Position numbers and translations under genes: made by a program. From Streptomyces durmitorensis (GTDB lineage: Bacteria > Actinomycetota > Actinomycetes > Streptomycetales > Streptomycetaceae), in the NCBI RefSeq assembly GCF_023498005.1, contig NZ_CP097289.1, forward strand, positions 7,006,001 to 7,070,000: a stretch of 64,000 nucleotides of DNA, written 5' to 3'. Below are positions 51,634-60,008 of this stretch, in pieces (within the stretch, counting starts at the first letter, position 1; the number at the start of each line of letters is the position of its first letter). Under the pieces are notes generated by a model. That model saw only the letters and a list, made by a program, of their open reading frames with translations. It was not told the DNA's origin and searched no databases.

Positions 51634-52647
51634 GTGACACGCAGCATCAGCTGTCGCGAGGCACTGGGCGAAGCACTGGCACAGGAGATGGAGCGCGATC
51701 CCTCGGTGATCGTCATGGGCGAGGACAACGCGGGCGGCGCGGGCGCACCCGGCGAATCCGACGCCTGGGGCGGGGTCCTCGGCGTGACGAAGGGGCTCCA
51801 GCCGCGCTTCCCGGGGCGGGTCCTTGACACCCCGATCTCTGAGTCGGCGTTCATCGGCGCGGCGATCGGCGCCGCGACACGCGGCCTGCGGCCGGTCGCC
51901 GAGCTCATGTTCATCGACTTCATGGGGGTGTGCTTCGACCAGATCTTCAACCAGGCGGCGAAGTTCCGGTACATGTTCGGCGGCAAGGCCGTCACCCCCG
52001 TCGTGATCCGCACGATGTACGGGGCCGGTCTTCGGGCGGCGGCCCAGCACTCGCAGGCCCTGTACCCGGCGTTCACGGCCGTGCCGGGCCTGAAGGTCGT
52101 CCTCCCCTCGTCCCCGTACGACGCGAAGGGGCTGATGATCCAGGCGATCAGGGACGACGACCCGGTGATCTTCTGCGAGCACAAGGCGATGTACGACGTG
52201 GTGGGCGAGGTCCCCGTCGAGAGCTACACGATCCCCTTCGGTGAGGCGGGCATCGTGCGCGAGGGCGAGGACGTGACGATCGTGGCCCTCGGCCGCATGG
52301 TGGCCGTCGCATCCGAGGCGGCGGACGACCTGGCGTCGGCCGGTCTGAGCTGCGAGGTCATCGATCCCCGCACCACGAGCCCGCTGGACGCCGACACGAT
52401 CCTGGAGAGCGTCGCGGCCACCGGGCGCCTCGTCGTGGTCGACGAGGCGGGACCCCGCTGCGGGATGGCGGCCGACATCTCGGCGCTCGTCGCGCGCGAG
52501 GCGTTCGGGGCGCTGCGGGCGCCGATCGAGACGGTGACCGCGCCGCACACGCCGGTGCCGTTCAGCCCGACGCTCGAGGACCTCTATGTGCCGGACGCCG
52601 CGCGGGTCGCCGCCGCGGTCAAGTCAGTTGTCGATGGGAAGCTGTGA
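51634..52647 (+). CDS. acoB: 2-oxoacid/acetoin dehydrogenase E1 beta subunit
   Basis: This 337-residue transketolase-like subunit has SISCREALGEALAQEMERDP and VIVMGEDNAGGAGAPGESDA. RVLDTPISESAFIGAAIGAA supplies the Glu that activates ThDP. FIDFMGVCFDQIFNQAAKFR follows, and the C-terminal transketolase domain has CEVIDPRTTSPLDADTILES. It forms the alpha2beta2 E1 with the preceding gene, 12 bases away, and starts at GTG after GAGGGGAG. Its stop overlaps the next start, so the three proteins are made together. Confidence 0.9.
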   Translation: MTRSISCREALGEALAQEMERDPSVIVMGEDNAGGAGAPGESDAWGGVLGVTKGLQPRFPGRVLDTPISESAFIGAAIGAATRGLRPVAELMFIDFMGVCFDQIFNQAAKFRYMFGGKAVTPVVIRTMYGAGLRAAAQHSQALYPAFTAVPGLKVVLPSSPYDAKGLMIQAIRDDDPVIFCEHKAMYDVVGEVPVESYTIPFGEAGIVREGEDVTIVALGRMVAVASEAADDLASAGLSCEVIDPRTTSPLDADTILESVAATGRLVVVDEAGPRCGMAADISALVAREAFGALRAPIETVTAPHTPVPFSPTLEDLYVPDAARVAAAVKSVVDGKL

Positions 52648-53765
52648 GGATGCCGTTCATCGAGCGGGTCACCATGCCCAAATGGGGCCTGTCCATGAAG
52701 ACCGGAAAGATCACCGAGTGGATCGCGCGGGAGGGCGACGAGGTCGAGGAGGGTGATGATCTGGCCGAGATCGACACCGACAAGATCGCGGGCACGCTCG
52801 AGGCGCCGCGGGGCGGCGTGCTTCGGCGGATCGTCGCGCAGGCGGGCGGCGATGCGCCCGTCGGCTGTGTCATCGCGGTCATCGCCGGGCCGGGGGTCAC
52901 GGAGGACGAGATCGAGCGGGTGGCCGCCGAGGCACGGGAGCAGCTGGCGCGCGGGGTGCCGGCCGAGGACGAGGGCAGCCCGGTGAGCGGCATCGCGGAG
53001 GTGGGCGGCACGGCCCTGTCGTACGCGACGTCGGGCGGTGGCGCGGAGGAGGTCGTCCTGGTGCACGGGTACGGCGGCGACAAGAACTCCTGGCTCTTCG
53101 TGCAGGAGCCCCTCGCCGCGCGCCACACGGTGTACGCGCTCGACCTGCCGGGTCACGGAGAGTCCAGCAAGGAGGTGGGCGACGGCAGCCTGGCCTCGCT
53201 GGCGCTGGTCGTCACGGGCTTCCTCGACGCGCTCGGCATCGAGCGGGCGCATCTGGTGGGCCATTCGCTGGGGGGCGCGGTGGTCACCGCGGTGGCGGCG
53301 GCGGTCCCCGACCGGGTCCGCTCCCTGACGCTGATCGCGCCCGCCGGGTACGGCCCCGATGTGGACGCCGCCTATCTGCGGGGCTTCGCGGAGGCCGGGA
53401 CGCGGCGTGAACTCCGGCCCCACCTGGGCAAGCTGTTCGCCGACGAGGGGCTCGTGACGCGGCAGCTGGTGGACGACGTCCTGAAGTACAAGCGCCTGGA
53501 CGGAGTCGACACGGCGCTCCGCAGCCTCTTGCCGACGCTGGTGGCCCCGGGCGGCGGGGCGGCCCTCGACGTGAGTTCCATGCTGCCGCGGGGCGTGCGG
53601 ACGGTCGCGGTGTGGGGCGGGGCGGATCAGGTGATCCCGGCGTCCAACGCGGCGGCCCTGGAGGGGAGGGCCGCCGTCCGGGTGATCGAAGGGGTGGGGC
53701 ACATGGCCCAGCTGGAGGCACCGGGGGAGGTCGTGGCGGCGGTGGAGGCGGCGGTGACGGGGTGA
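52644..53765 (+). CDS. acoC: E2-like protein: lipoyl domain fused to alpha/beta hydrolase
   Basis: A lipoyl domain occupies about residues 5-80, with lipoylation Lys in EIDTDKIAGTLEAP. A short linker and then an alpha/beta hydrolase domain follow (VLVHGYGGDKNSWLF, nucleophile GHSLGGAV, ALDLPGHGESSK, and GVGHMAQLEAP with the catalytic His). This replaces the usual acyltransferase domain of E2 and is the known acetoin-dehydrogenase AcoC plan. The GTG overlaps the acoB stop; an ATG two codons later is equally possible. No E3 gene is nearby, so lipoamide dehydrogenase must come from elsewhere. Confidence 0.85.
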   Translation: MRMPFIERVTMPKWGLSMKTGKITEWIAREGDEVEEGDDLAEIDTDKIAGTLEAPRGGVLRRIVAQAGGDAPVGCVIAVIAGPGVTEDEIERVAAEAREQLARGVPAEDEGSPVSGIAEVGGTALSYATSGGGAEEVVLVHGYGGDKNSWLFVQEPLAARHTVYALDLPGHGESSKEVGDGSLASLALVVTGFLDALGIERAHLVGHSLGGAVVTAVAAAVPDRVRSLTLIAPAGYGPDVDAAYLRGFAEAGTRRELRPHLGKLFADEGLVTRQLVDDVLKYKRLDGVDTALRSLLPTLVAPGGGAALDVSSMLPRGVRTVAVWGGADQVIPASNAAALEGRAAVRVIEGVGHMAQLEAPGEVVAAVEAAVTG

Positions 53766-53770
53766 AGGGA

Positions 53771-53802
53771 CGGGGCGGCGCCCACGGGAGGGTGCCGCCC
53801 CG
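53771..53802 (+). terminator. terminator of the aco operon
   Basis: CGGGGCGGC pairs perfectly with GCCGCCCCG around a 14-base loop, beginning 6 bases after the acoC stop. Confidence 0.7.
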
Positions 53803-53822
53803 GCGGGGGCAGCCGGTTATTT

Positions 53823-53845
53823 CAGCCCGTCCGGCGTGTGCGGAC
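53823..53845. repeat. half copy of the 18.3-kb dispersed repeat
   Basis: CAGCCCGTCCGGCGTGTGCGGAC differs at two positions from the right arm of the hairpin at 18270-18322 (GTTTGAGGAC there). The matching left arm is missing. Confidence 0.6.
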
Positions 53846-53963
53846 GAACTCGGCGGAGCCGGTGATCAGCGGCAACGAAGGCCACCGAGCCAGAGCGGCC
53901 CGCGGCGCAGCCGCACATGTCACAGCCGGGAAGGGGCGGAGTCGGGGAAAACGCCGCCGGAGG

Positions 53964-54431
53964 CTAGGCCCGCACAGCCCGGGACCACGCGGGCGTAGTT
54001 CCCGTGGCCCTGCACCACGCCAGATACAGCGGAATCGGCGGCGTATAGGGAACGTCGCCCCCGGAGGGGCTGTGGATCAAGGAGGGAGCGCGCCGGGCGC
54101 CCGGCACCACGGCCCCCGCGGCGTAGTACGCGGGGGAGGGCCATTCCAGTGCGACATCGGAGTCCGCCGGCACGATCCACCACCACCGCGCCGCGTCCAC
54201 GTCCTCGTACACACACCCCACACGAGGCAGCCGCGCCATCAGCCGGGGCCCGAACCGCGAGGGCACCGAGACCGCGTCGCACCCCAGAGGCTGCGACATC
54301 CCGTCCGGGACGGCGAGCCGTGTCGACGGCGGCGGGGAGGCGGCGAAGGCCCGCCTCCGTTCGAGGCGGACCAGCGTGTCCAGATCCAACAGCCGCCGCA
54401 CCGTCACCGCGCTCACACGCCCCCTGTCCAC
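53964..54431 (-). CDS. hypothetical protein beside the HATPase/XRE/DUF397 cluster
   Basis: This 155-residue protein has VTVRRLLDLDTLVRLERRRA at the start. LAVPDGMSQPLGCDAVSVPS, LMARLPRVGCVYEDVDAARW and WWIVPADSDVALEWPSP follow, and PYTPPIPLYLAWCRATGTTP lies near the end. I recall similar proteins next to such regulatory clusters in Streptomyces but know no function. The GTG start has GTGAGG just before it. It follows the HATPase gene by about 30 bases and may be cotranscribed. Confidence 0.65.
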   Translation of the reverse strand: MDRGRVSAVTVRRLLDLDTLVRLERRRAFAASPPPSTRLAVPDGMSQPLGCDAVSVPSRFGPRLMARLPRVGCVYEDVDAARWWWIVPADSDVALEWPSPAYYAAGAVVPGARRAPSLIHSPSGGDVPYTPPIPLYLAWCRATGTTPAWSRAVRA

Positions 54432-54461
54432 GTCGTCCTCACGCCCGCACCCTCAGTCACG

Positions 54462-54947
54462 TCACGCCCGCAGTTCCGCCCATACGGTGAGGCCAACCCC
54501 GGGACCCTCGTCCCGCACACCCCACGCGTTGCTCACCGCCTCGACGAGAAGCAGTCCCCTCCCGTGCTCCTCGTCCGCGTCGGGCCCCTCCTGGGCGGGC
54601 CGCGGGACACCTGATCCGTATCCGTCGTCACGCACAGCTATGCGCAGCGTGCCGGGTCTGGTGCACAGCTCGCAGACGATCCGGTGGCTCGCGGTGTGCA
54701 CGATCGCGTTCGTGACCAGCTCGGACACCACGAGGGCCGCGGCGTCGCGGGCGTCCTCGTCGATGTCCCAGCCCAGGAGCTGGGCCTTCGCAAGACGTCT
54801 GGCCTGCGATGCGGAACCCGGCCGTGGCACCAGCGCGAAGCTGACGCAGAGCTCGGAGCCGTTCTCGGCCCACGCGTCGGCGGTCATGCCAACAGGGGCT
54901 TCGGCGGCAGCTGTGTGTAACGGCGCGGGCGGAGTCACGCCATCCAC
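54462..54947 (-). CDS. HATPase (anti-sigma/serine-kinase-like)
   Basis: This GHKL ATPase of about 161 residues has an N-box AAALVVSELVTNAIVHT, G1 box IAVRDDGYGSGVPR and G2 loop EEHGRGLLLVEAVSNAWGVR. All nucleotide-binding motifs look intact, unlike its relative at 39.4 kb. I start at the GTG with GCGGGG upstream; one three codons on is possible. It is divergent from the XRE gene, forming with DUF397 an abaA/whiJ-like regulatory trio. It probably modulates the regulator or a sigma factor by binding or phosphorylation. Confidence 0.86.
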   Translation of the reverse strand: MDGVTPPAPLHTAAAEAPVGMTADAWAENGSELCVSFALVPRPGSASQARRLAKAQLLGWDIDEDARDAAALVVSELVTNAIVHTASHRIVCELCTRPGTLRIAVRDDGYGSGVPRPAQEGPDADEEHGRGLLLVEAVSNAWGVRDEGPGVGLTVWAELRA

Positions 54948-55093
54948 TATCGCCCCGCCGGGAACACCTTGGCAAGACCCACTCTGAAAAGTGCACAGTG
55001 GCGTGTCCCTTCTGGACGGCACATGGCACACTGCTCGCAACGGCTCCAGGTGCGGAGTGAATTGGCATTACATGGAGTACGTGGAGGTAGGAC

Positions 55094-55954
55094 GTGAGCG
55101 AACCGCGGTCCGCGCCGACCGTCGGCCAGGTCGTCCTAGGCCGTCGTTTGCAGGACCTGCGCGAGCGCGCCGGCCTCAAGCGAGAGGAGGCGGCGCGGAT
55201 CCTTCGCGTCGCCCCCGCCACGGTCCGTCGTATGGAAATGGCCGAGGTCGCGCTGAAGATCCCGTATCTCCAGCTGCTCCTGAAGTCCTACGGCGTCGCC
55301 GATGACGAGGCCGACGCCTTCGTGACGCTCGCCGAGGAGGCGAACAAGCCGGGCTGGTGGCAGCGGTTCCACGACATCCTGCCGGGCTGGTTCAGCATGT
55401 ACGTCAGCCTGGAGGGCGCGGCCAGCCTGATCAGGTCCTACGAACCGCACTTCATCCCGGGTCTCCTCCAGACCGAGGAGTACGCGCGTGGCGTGATGCG
55501 CTCCGGGGCGATCGGCCAGACCCGTCCCGAGGACGTCGAGCGGTATGTGGCGCTGCGGATGGAGCGCCAGTCGCTCCTCACCCGCGAGGACGCGCCGCGG
55601 GTCTGGATCGTGATGGACGAGACCGCTCTGCGCAGACCTGTGGGCGGTCCCGAAGTGATGCGCGAGCAGATCGACAAGCTCCTCGAAGCCGTCGAACTCC
55701 CTCATGTGACGCTGCAGGTCGCGCCGTTCGCGGCGGGTCCGCACCCGGGCACGTATGGACCCTTCGTGCTCTTCCGCTTCGCCATGGCGGAACTGCCGGA
55801 CATGGTCTACAGCGAGTACCTGACCGGCGCGGTCTACCTGGACGCGCGCACCGAGGTGGCCACCCACCTAGAGGTCATGGACCGCATGGCGGCGCAAGCC
55901 GCGACGGCACAACGCACAAAGGAGCTCCTGAGGGACCTCCGCAAGGAGCTGTGA
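55094..55954 (+). CDS. XRE regulator with DUF5753 domain (WhiJ-like)
   Basis: This 286-residue protein has a helix-turn-helix at about 14-70 (LGRRLQDLRERAGLKREEAA, RILRVAPATVRRMEMAEV) and a DUF5753 sensor domain. DUF5753 blocks seen are PGWFSMYVSLEGAASLIRSY, FIPGLLQTEEYARGVM and RQSLLTREDAPRVWIVMDE. GTG start with GGAGGTAGGAC before it. The DUF397 gene starts right after its stop. Such regulators control development and antibiotic onset in Streptomyces, with the small partner relieving repression; that role is inferred from relatives. Confidence 0.92.
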   Translation: MSEPRSAPTVGQVVLGRRLQDLRERAGLKREEAARILRVAPATVRRMEMAEVALKIPYLQLLLKSYGVADDEADAFVTLAEEANKPGWWQRFHDILPGWFSMYVSLEGAASLIRSYEPHFIPGLLQTEEYARGVMRSGAIGQTRPEDVERYVALRMERQSLLTREDAPRVWIVMDETALRRPVGGPEVMREQIDKLLEAVELPHVTLQVAPFAAGPHPGTYGPFVLFRFAMAELPDMVYSEYLTGAVYLDARTEVATHLEVMDRMAAQAATAQRTKELLRDLRKEL

Positions 55955-56263
55955 ATGGATCGACACCGAGCCGGTACGCGACCCGGGTCAAAGCCCGGAG
56001 CCGGGTCCCGCCCCGAGTCACGGGACGACTCCCGGATATACAACGGCATGCCCGCCCGCGAGCTCGGCAGCGAAGGCTGGCACAAGCCGTGGAGCGGCGG
56101 CAACGGCGGCAACTGCCTGGAGGCCATGAAGCTGGCCGACGGCCGGGTCGCGGTCCGTCAGTCGGCCGATCCGGACGGCCCGGCCCTGATCTACACGCAC
56201 GGCGAGATCAACGCGTTCATCCAGGGGGCGAAGGCGGGGGAGGCCGACTTCCTGCTGTCGTGA
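55955..56263 (+). CDS. DUF397 small partner protein
   Basis: This 102-residue protein has the DUF397 core SEGWHKPWSGGNGGNCLEAMK followed by DGRVAVRQSADPDGPALIYT and EINAFIQGAKAGEADFLL. The 35-residue Arg/Ser-rich head is longer than in many members. The ATG directly follows the regulator stop (TGAATG). DUF397 proteins act with the preceding XRE regulator, probably by binding it. Confidence 0.92.
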   Translation: MDRHRAGTRPGSKPGAGSRPESRDDSRIYNGMPARELGSEGWHKPWSGGNGGNCLEAMKLADGRVAVRQSADPDGPALIYTHGEINAFIQGAKAGEADFLLS

Positions 56264-56265
56264 GC

Positions 56266-56323
56266 GCTGACGTGACGCCGCCTGAGCTGACGTGACGCCG
56301 CCATGAGCTGACGTGATCCCGTC
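56266..56323. repeat. three ~20-bp direct repeats after the DUF397 gene
   Basis: GCTGACGTGACGCCGCC occurs twice about 20 bases apart. A third, partial copy (GCTGACGTGATCCCG) follows about 22 bases on. The purpose is unknown; slippage is the simplest origin. Confidence 0.7.
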
Positions 56324-56338
56324 CGTCGTGAGTCCCCT

Positions 56339-56370
56339 GTGAGCCCCCGCCACGCGTGGCGGGGGCTCAC
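56339..56370. terminator. 32-bp perfect palindrome, bidirectional terminator
   Basis: Every base from 56339 to 56370 is self-complementary about an ACGCGT centre. It lies between the converging DUF397 and gltD genes and includes the gltD stop codon, so it likely ends both transcripts. Confidence 0.82.
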
Positions 56371-57857
56371 ACGGTCATCGGCCGGTCGTACGGGCCGATC
56401 GGCGCCGCGAGCTGGGTCGCGCCCGTCAGCCACCGGTCCACCGCGGCGGCGCTCGCGCGGCCCTCGGCGATGGCCCACACGATCAGCGACTGGCCGCGGG
56501 CCGCGTCGCCCGCCACGAAGACGCCCGGCACGCCGGTCGCGAAGTCCGCGTCGCGGGCGAGAGCGCCGCGGTCGTCGACGGCCAGGCCGAACTGCTCGAC
56601 CAGGCCGCCCGGCGTCCGCTCCGGACCGCGGAAGCCGAGCGCGAGAAGGACGAGGTCGGCCGGGAGCACGCGCCGCGTGCCCGGCCGCGGGCTGCGGTCC
56701 GCCTCGACCTCGGTCAGGTGCAGGCCGCTCACCCGGCCCGCCGCGTCGCCGGTGAAGCGGAGGGTGGAGGCGGCGAACAAGCGCGCGTCGGCGTCCGCCG
56801 CGGGGGCGGTGCGCAGCTCGCCCGCCTCCTCGTGGGCGACGGAGAGACGGTAGACCTTCGGGTACGTCGGCCAGGGCTCGGCCAGTTCGTCGCGGACGTC
56901 ACCCGGCCGTTCGTAGATGTCCAACTGCGTGACGGAGGCGGCCCCTTCGCGCACCGCCGTGCCCAGGCAGTCCGCTCCGGTGTCCCCGCCGCCGACGATC
57001 ACGACGTGCCGGCCCGCGGCGGACAGCGGGGAGGTGTCGATGTCCCCCTCGCACACGCGGTTGGCGAGCGGTAGGTACTCCATGGCCTGGTGAATACCGC
57101 TCAACTCCCTTCCCGGCACGTCCAGTTCGCGCCACGCGGTGGCTCCCACGGCCAGCACCACCGCGTCGTGCCGGGTGCGCAGCTCGGCGGCCCGTACATC
57201 TCTCCCGACCGCGACGGACGTACGGAAGACCGTGCCCTCGTCCCGCATCTGCGCGAGCCGCCGCTCCAGGTGGTGCTTCTCCATCTTGAACGCGGGGATC
57301 CCGTACCGCAGGAGCCCGCCCGCGCGGTCCTCGCGCTCGTACACGACGACGGTGTGCCCGGCGCGCGTCAGCTGCTGCGCGGCGGCGAGTCCGGCCGGTC
57401 CTGAGCCGACGACGGCGACGGCCTTGCCGGAGTGCCGGTCCGGCGGGCGCGGCGGGTTGAGGCCGTCCTGCCAGGAGCGGTCGGCGATGGCCACCTCGAC
57501 GTTCTTGATGGTCACGGCGGGCTGGTTGATCGCGAGGACGCAGCCCGCCTCGCAGGGCGCGGGGCAGAGGCGGCCGGTGAACTCGGGGAAGTTGTTCGTG
57601 GCGTGCAGCCGGTCCGCCGCCGTGCGCCAGTCGGCGCGCGAGACGAGTTCGTTCCACTCGGGGATCAGATTGCCCAGCGGGCAGGCGTCGTGGCAGAAGG
57701 GGATGCCGCAGTCCATGCAGCGGTCGGCCTGCCGCTCGACGATGGGCAGCAGGGCGCCGGGGACGTACACCTCGTCCCAGTCCTTGATCCGCTCGCCGAT
57801 GGATCGGCGGGGCCATTCCTGGCGGGGGGTGGTGAGGAAGCCCTTGGGGTCGGCCAT
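56367..57857 (-). CDS. gltD: glutamate synthase small (beta) subunit
   Basis: This 496-residue flavoprotein has N-terminal Fe-S cysteines (CMDCGIPFCHDACPLGN, CPAPCEAGC), an FAD GxGxxG site (VAVVGSGPAGLAAAQQL) and an NADPH site (VVIVGGGDTGADCLGTA). TGVPGVFVAGDAARGQSLIV is a second FAD motif. It feeds NADPH electrons to the large subunit, which makes two glutamates from glutamine and 2-oxoglutarate. Unusually, gltB is not upstream; a DUF1772 gene is. Either gltB lies elsewhere or this is a GltD paralogue serving another partner. The stop codon is inside a palindromic terminator. Confidence 0.92.
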   Translation of the reverse strand: MADPKGFLTTPRQEWPRRSIGERIKDWDEVYVPGALLPIVERQADRCMDCGIPFCHDACPLGNLIPEWNELVSRADWRTAADRLHATNNFPEFTGRLCPAPCEAGCVLAINQPAVTIKNVEVAIADRSWQDGLNPPRPPDRHSGKAVAVVGSGPAGLAAAQQLTRAGHTVVVYEREDRAGGLLRYGIPAFKMEKHHLERRLAQMRDEGTVFRTSVAVGRDVRAAELRTRHDAVVLAVGATAWRELDVPGRELSGIHQAMEYLPLANRVCEGDIDTSPLSAAGRHVVIVGGGDTGADCLGTAVREGAASVTQLDIYERPGDVRDELAEPWPTYPKVYRLSVAHEEAGELRTAPAADADARLFAASTLRFTGDAAGRVSGLHLTEVEADRSPRPGTRRVLPADLVLLALGFRGPERTPGGLVEQFGLAVDDRGALARDADFATGVPGVFVAGDAARGQSLIVWAIAEGRASAAAVDRWLTGATQLAAPIGPYDRPMTV

Positions 57858-57961
57858 GGCCGTCTCCCGTCGCGTGCTTTCACAGGCTTTCGGCCACTGT
57901 ACGACGGGTGGGCGGGGGAGGCATGCGGGTGGGGGCCCGGGGGTGGTCAGGGCAGGTCAGG

Positions 57962-58441
57962 TCAGGTCAGGGCGAGGATGAATGATGCGGAGGCGGCGAG
58001 TGAGGCTCCGACCCGGATGTGGTTCCACATGGTCCATTCGCTGACGTACGTACGCCAGCGTTCCGCGCTCTCCGGCGCCTGCGGGTCGAGCTTGGCGAGG
58101 GCGTCGTTGCGGGGGACGTTCGCCGCGATGGTCACTCCGAACGAGCCGAACAGATACAGCGCGCTGCCGAGCAGCAGCTCGACGGTGCCCTCGTCGGGCC
58201 AGAGCACGAAGGTGACGACGGCGACGACGGCGCTGAGGCCGGCGGCGCCCATGAAAACGGTCATGAACCCGGCGGTGAGCGCCTTGACGTTGATCGACTG
58301 CATCGCCGCGATGCCCTGCGCCGGGGGCAGCGCGGCAAGGCCCTGCATCACGAACGTCGAGAACGCGACGAACGCTCCGGCGACCAGGCCGCAGGCGAGT
58401 GCGGCAAGCACGACGAGCACGAAGTATGGTCCCTCGATCAT
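57962..58441 (-). CDS. DUF1772 (anthrone-oxygenase-like) membrane protein
   Basis: This 159-residue protein has four predicted helices: the first with YFVLVVLAALACGLVAGAFV, and the second after MQSINVKALTAGFMTVFMGA. The third is LLLGSALYLFGSFGVTIAANV, followed by VPRNDALAKLDPQAPESAER before the last. NVPRND is the DUF1772 hallmark. Related proteins include anthrone oxygenases, but most members are uncharacterised. It is separated from gltD by a gap of about 100 bases. Confidence 0.87.
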   Translation of the reverse strand: MIEGPYFVLVVLAALACGLVAGAFVAFSTFVMQGLAALPPAQGIAAMQSINVKALTAGFMTVFMGAAGLSAVVAVVTFVLWPDEGTVELLLGSALYLFGSFGVTIAANVPRNDALAKLDPQAPESAERWRTYVSEWTMWNHIRVGASLAASASFILALT

Positions 58442-58470
58442 GGCAACTCCCGCGTTCGGTAAGGCAGCCG

Positions 58471-59221
58471 TCAGGTGAGCGAGCCGCAGTGATCCTCCAT
58501 GGCGCGGGCCCGCATCACAAGTGAATTGCCTTTACCGGGTGGGAGGCCATGCGTGGGGCGCGCGGACGCATACGCGGGCGTCTGGCCGGGGGGCCTTGGG
58601 GGAGGCTGTGCGCTTTCCGCCCGCTGCCTGGGGTGGGCCGCTGGCTGTCTGCCGTCGCGGGCTGCGCTTGTTCCGCCTGCTGCGCGGCGGATCGCTCCCG
58701 CCCACCCGCCCGATTGCCCCGTGTCGAGGGGGCGGGCGAACGGGCGTGCCGTCCCTGGCTGGGGTGGGGCGTCTGGCTTCCGCCGTCGCGGGCTGTTCCT
58801 GCTGTTCCTGCTGCGCCTGCTGCGCGGCGGATCGTCCCCGCCCGTTGCGGGGTGCGCCTGTTCCGCCTGCTGCGCGGCGGATCGTCCCCGCCCGTCGCGG
58901 GCTGCTCCTGTTCCGCCGCTTCGCGACGGGGCGTCCCCGCCCACCCGCCCGGTTGCCCTGGGGGGGGGCATCGCGCGGAACTCCGCGCACCCAGCCGATG
59001 ACGCTGCGGGGCAATCGGGTGGGTGGGCGGGAAAACTCCGCCGCGAAGCGGCGGTTCAGACCCGCCGCATACGACGCACAGACGCGAGGCAAGGCCTCAG
59101 CAGGCGCAAGCGGTCGCGACACGAGCGGCCCAGCGCATGCCCCCTGCCAAGGCGGCAAGGCAAGGCAAGGCGAGGCGAGGCGAGGCGAGGAAGGCTCCGG
59201 CGGGCCACGCCCGCCGGAGAC
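58471..59221. other. 750-bp non-coding, repeat-rich region
   Basis: No frame shows protein-like features, although many are open because of extreme G+C. The stretch contains two to three direct copies of a block with CTGCTGCGCGGCGGATCG followed by CCCGCCC (about 58676, 58829 and 58877). It also has the motif CCCGCCCACCCGCCCGATTG near 58698, a variant near 58937, and its inverted copy (CAATCGGGTGGGTGGGCGGG) near 59012. It looks like a graveyard or reservoir of dispersed Streptomyces intergenic repeats. Confidence 0.65.
59156..59190. repeat. 5-bp tandem repeat (CAAGG)3(CGAGG)4
   Basis: Seven pentamers run head to tail in the spacer downstream of the DUF2293 gene. The unit is not a multiple of three, consistent with non-coding DNA. 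Confidence 0.9.
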
Positions 59222-59917
59222 TCAGCCCGCCACCCCCTCCCGCCCAGGCCCCTGCCAGGACCGAAGCACCGCATCCACCGCCGGCCCAATCCGACGGCGC
59301 GCCTCCCCCCGGGAGACCCCGCTCATGAGGAGGCGGTCGTACGGCGTATCCGTGTGCCGGACGGCGGCCACCACCGCCGCCGTCACCGCCGCAGCGGACA
59401 GCGCCCGCCCCGCCGTACTCCGCCCCACCCGCCCGCTGCCCCGCACGGACGCGTGCGCGGCGATCGCCCGGGACCGCTCCCCGGGGCACCCCGGGAAGAG
59501 GCGCCGGATCTCGTCCGCGAAGGCCGCCGTGAAGCGGACGTCCTCCGCGGCCCGCCGCACCGCGTCCCGAGCCCGGCAGCGCGCCCGCGCCTCCGCGTCC
59601 GCGAGGCACCGCTCCTCGGCCCGCGCGAGCGCCGCCTCCTCGACGAGCACCCCCTGGCGCTCGTACCGGCCCTGGCGCCGGTTGAAGCGGACGACCACCG
59701 CCGAGAGCCCACTCCCCTCGCGGGCCCGCCGCGTCAGCGCGGTGTCTCCGCGCGGCAGGAAGACGAGATGCCCCAGGTCGGCGCAGTCCAGGCAGCGTGG
59801 CTCGGCATCCTCGATGACCAGGAGGGAGAGCGGCCCGCCGCGGCATTCCGCGCAGTGGCGGCGCTTCAGGGGCTGGATGGCGAGAAGTCCTCTTCGGGCG
59901 AGGGGAGTTGGTGCCAT
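59222..59917 (-). CDS. DUF2293 protein
   Basis: This 231-residue protein has two CxxC pairs near the start (HCAECRGG, RCLDCADLGHLVFLPRGD), suggesting a zinc site. A helical middle rich in Arg, Ala and Glu follows. The DUF2293 C-terminal segment has RFTAAFADEIRRLFPGCPGE and ILMSGVSR-type residues (DRLLMSGVSRGEARRRI). I start at MAPTPLARRG; the upstream open frame overlaps the divergent gene. Function is unknown; nucleic-acid binding is conceivable from charge. Confidence 0.82.
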   Translation of the reverse strand: MAPTPLARRGLLAIQPLKRRHCAECRGGPLSLLVIEDAEPRCLDCADLGHLVFLPRGDTALTRRAREGSGLSAVVVRFNRRQGRYERQGVLVEEAALARAEERCLADAEARARCRARDAVRRAAEDVRFTAAFADEIRRLFPGCPGERSRAIAAHASVRGSGRVGRSTAGRALSAAAVTAAVVAAVRHTDTPYDRLLMSGVSRGEARRRIGPAVDAVLRSWQGPGREGVAG

Positions 59918-60008
59918 GAAGAGTTCATTCCCCGGGCCGGCGGGCGCGTACCGCCATGGAGGCGGAAGGGGCGGGAGCCCCGAGGCCACGCTGGGAAGGC
60001 CCGGCATC

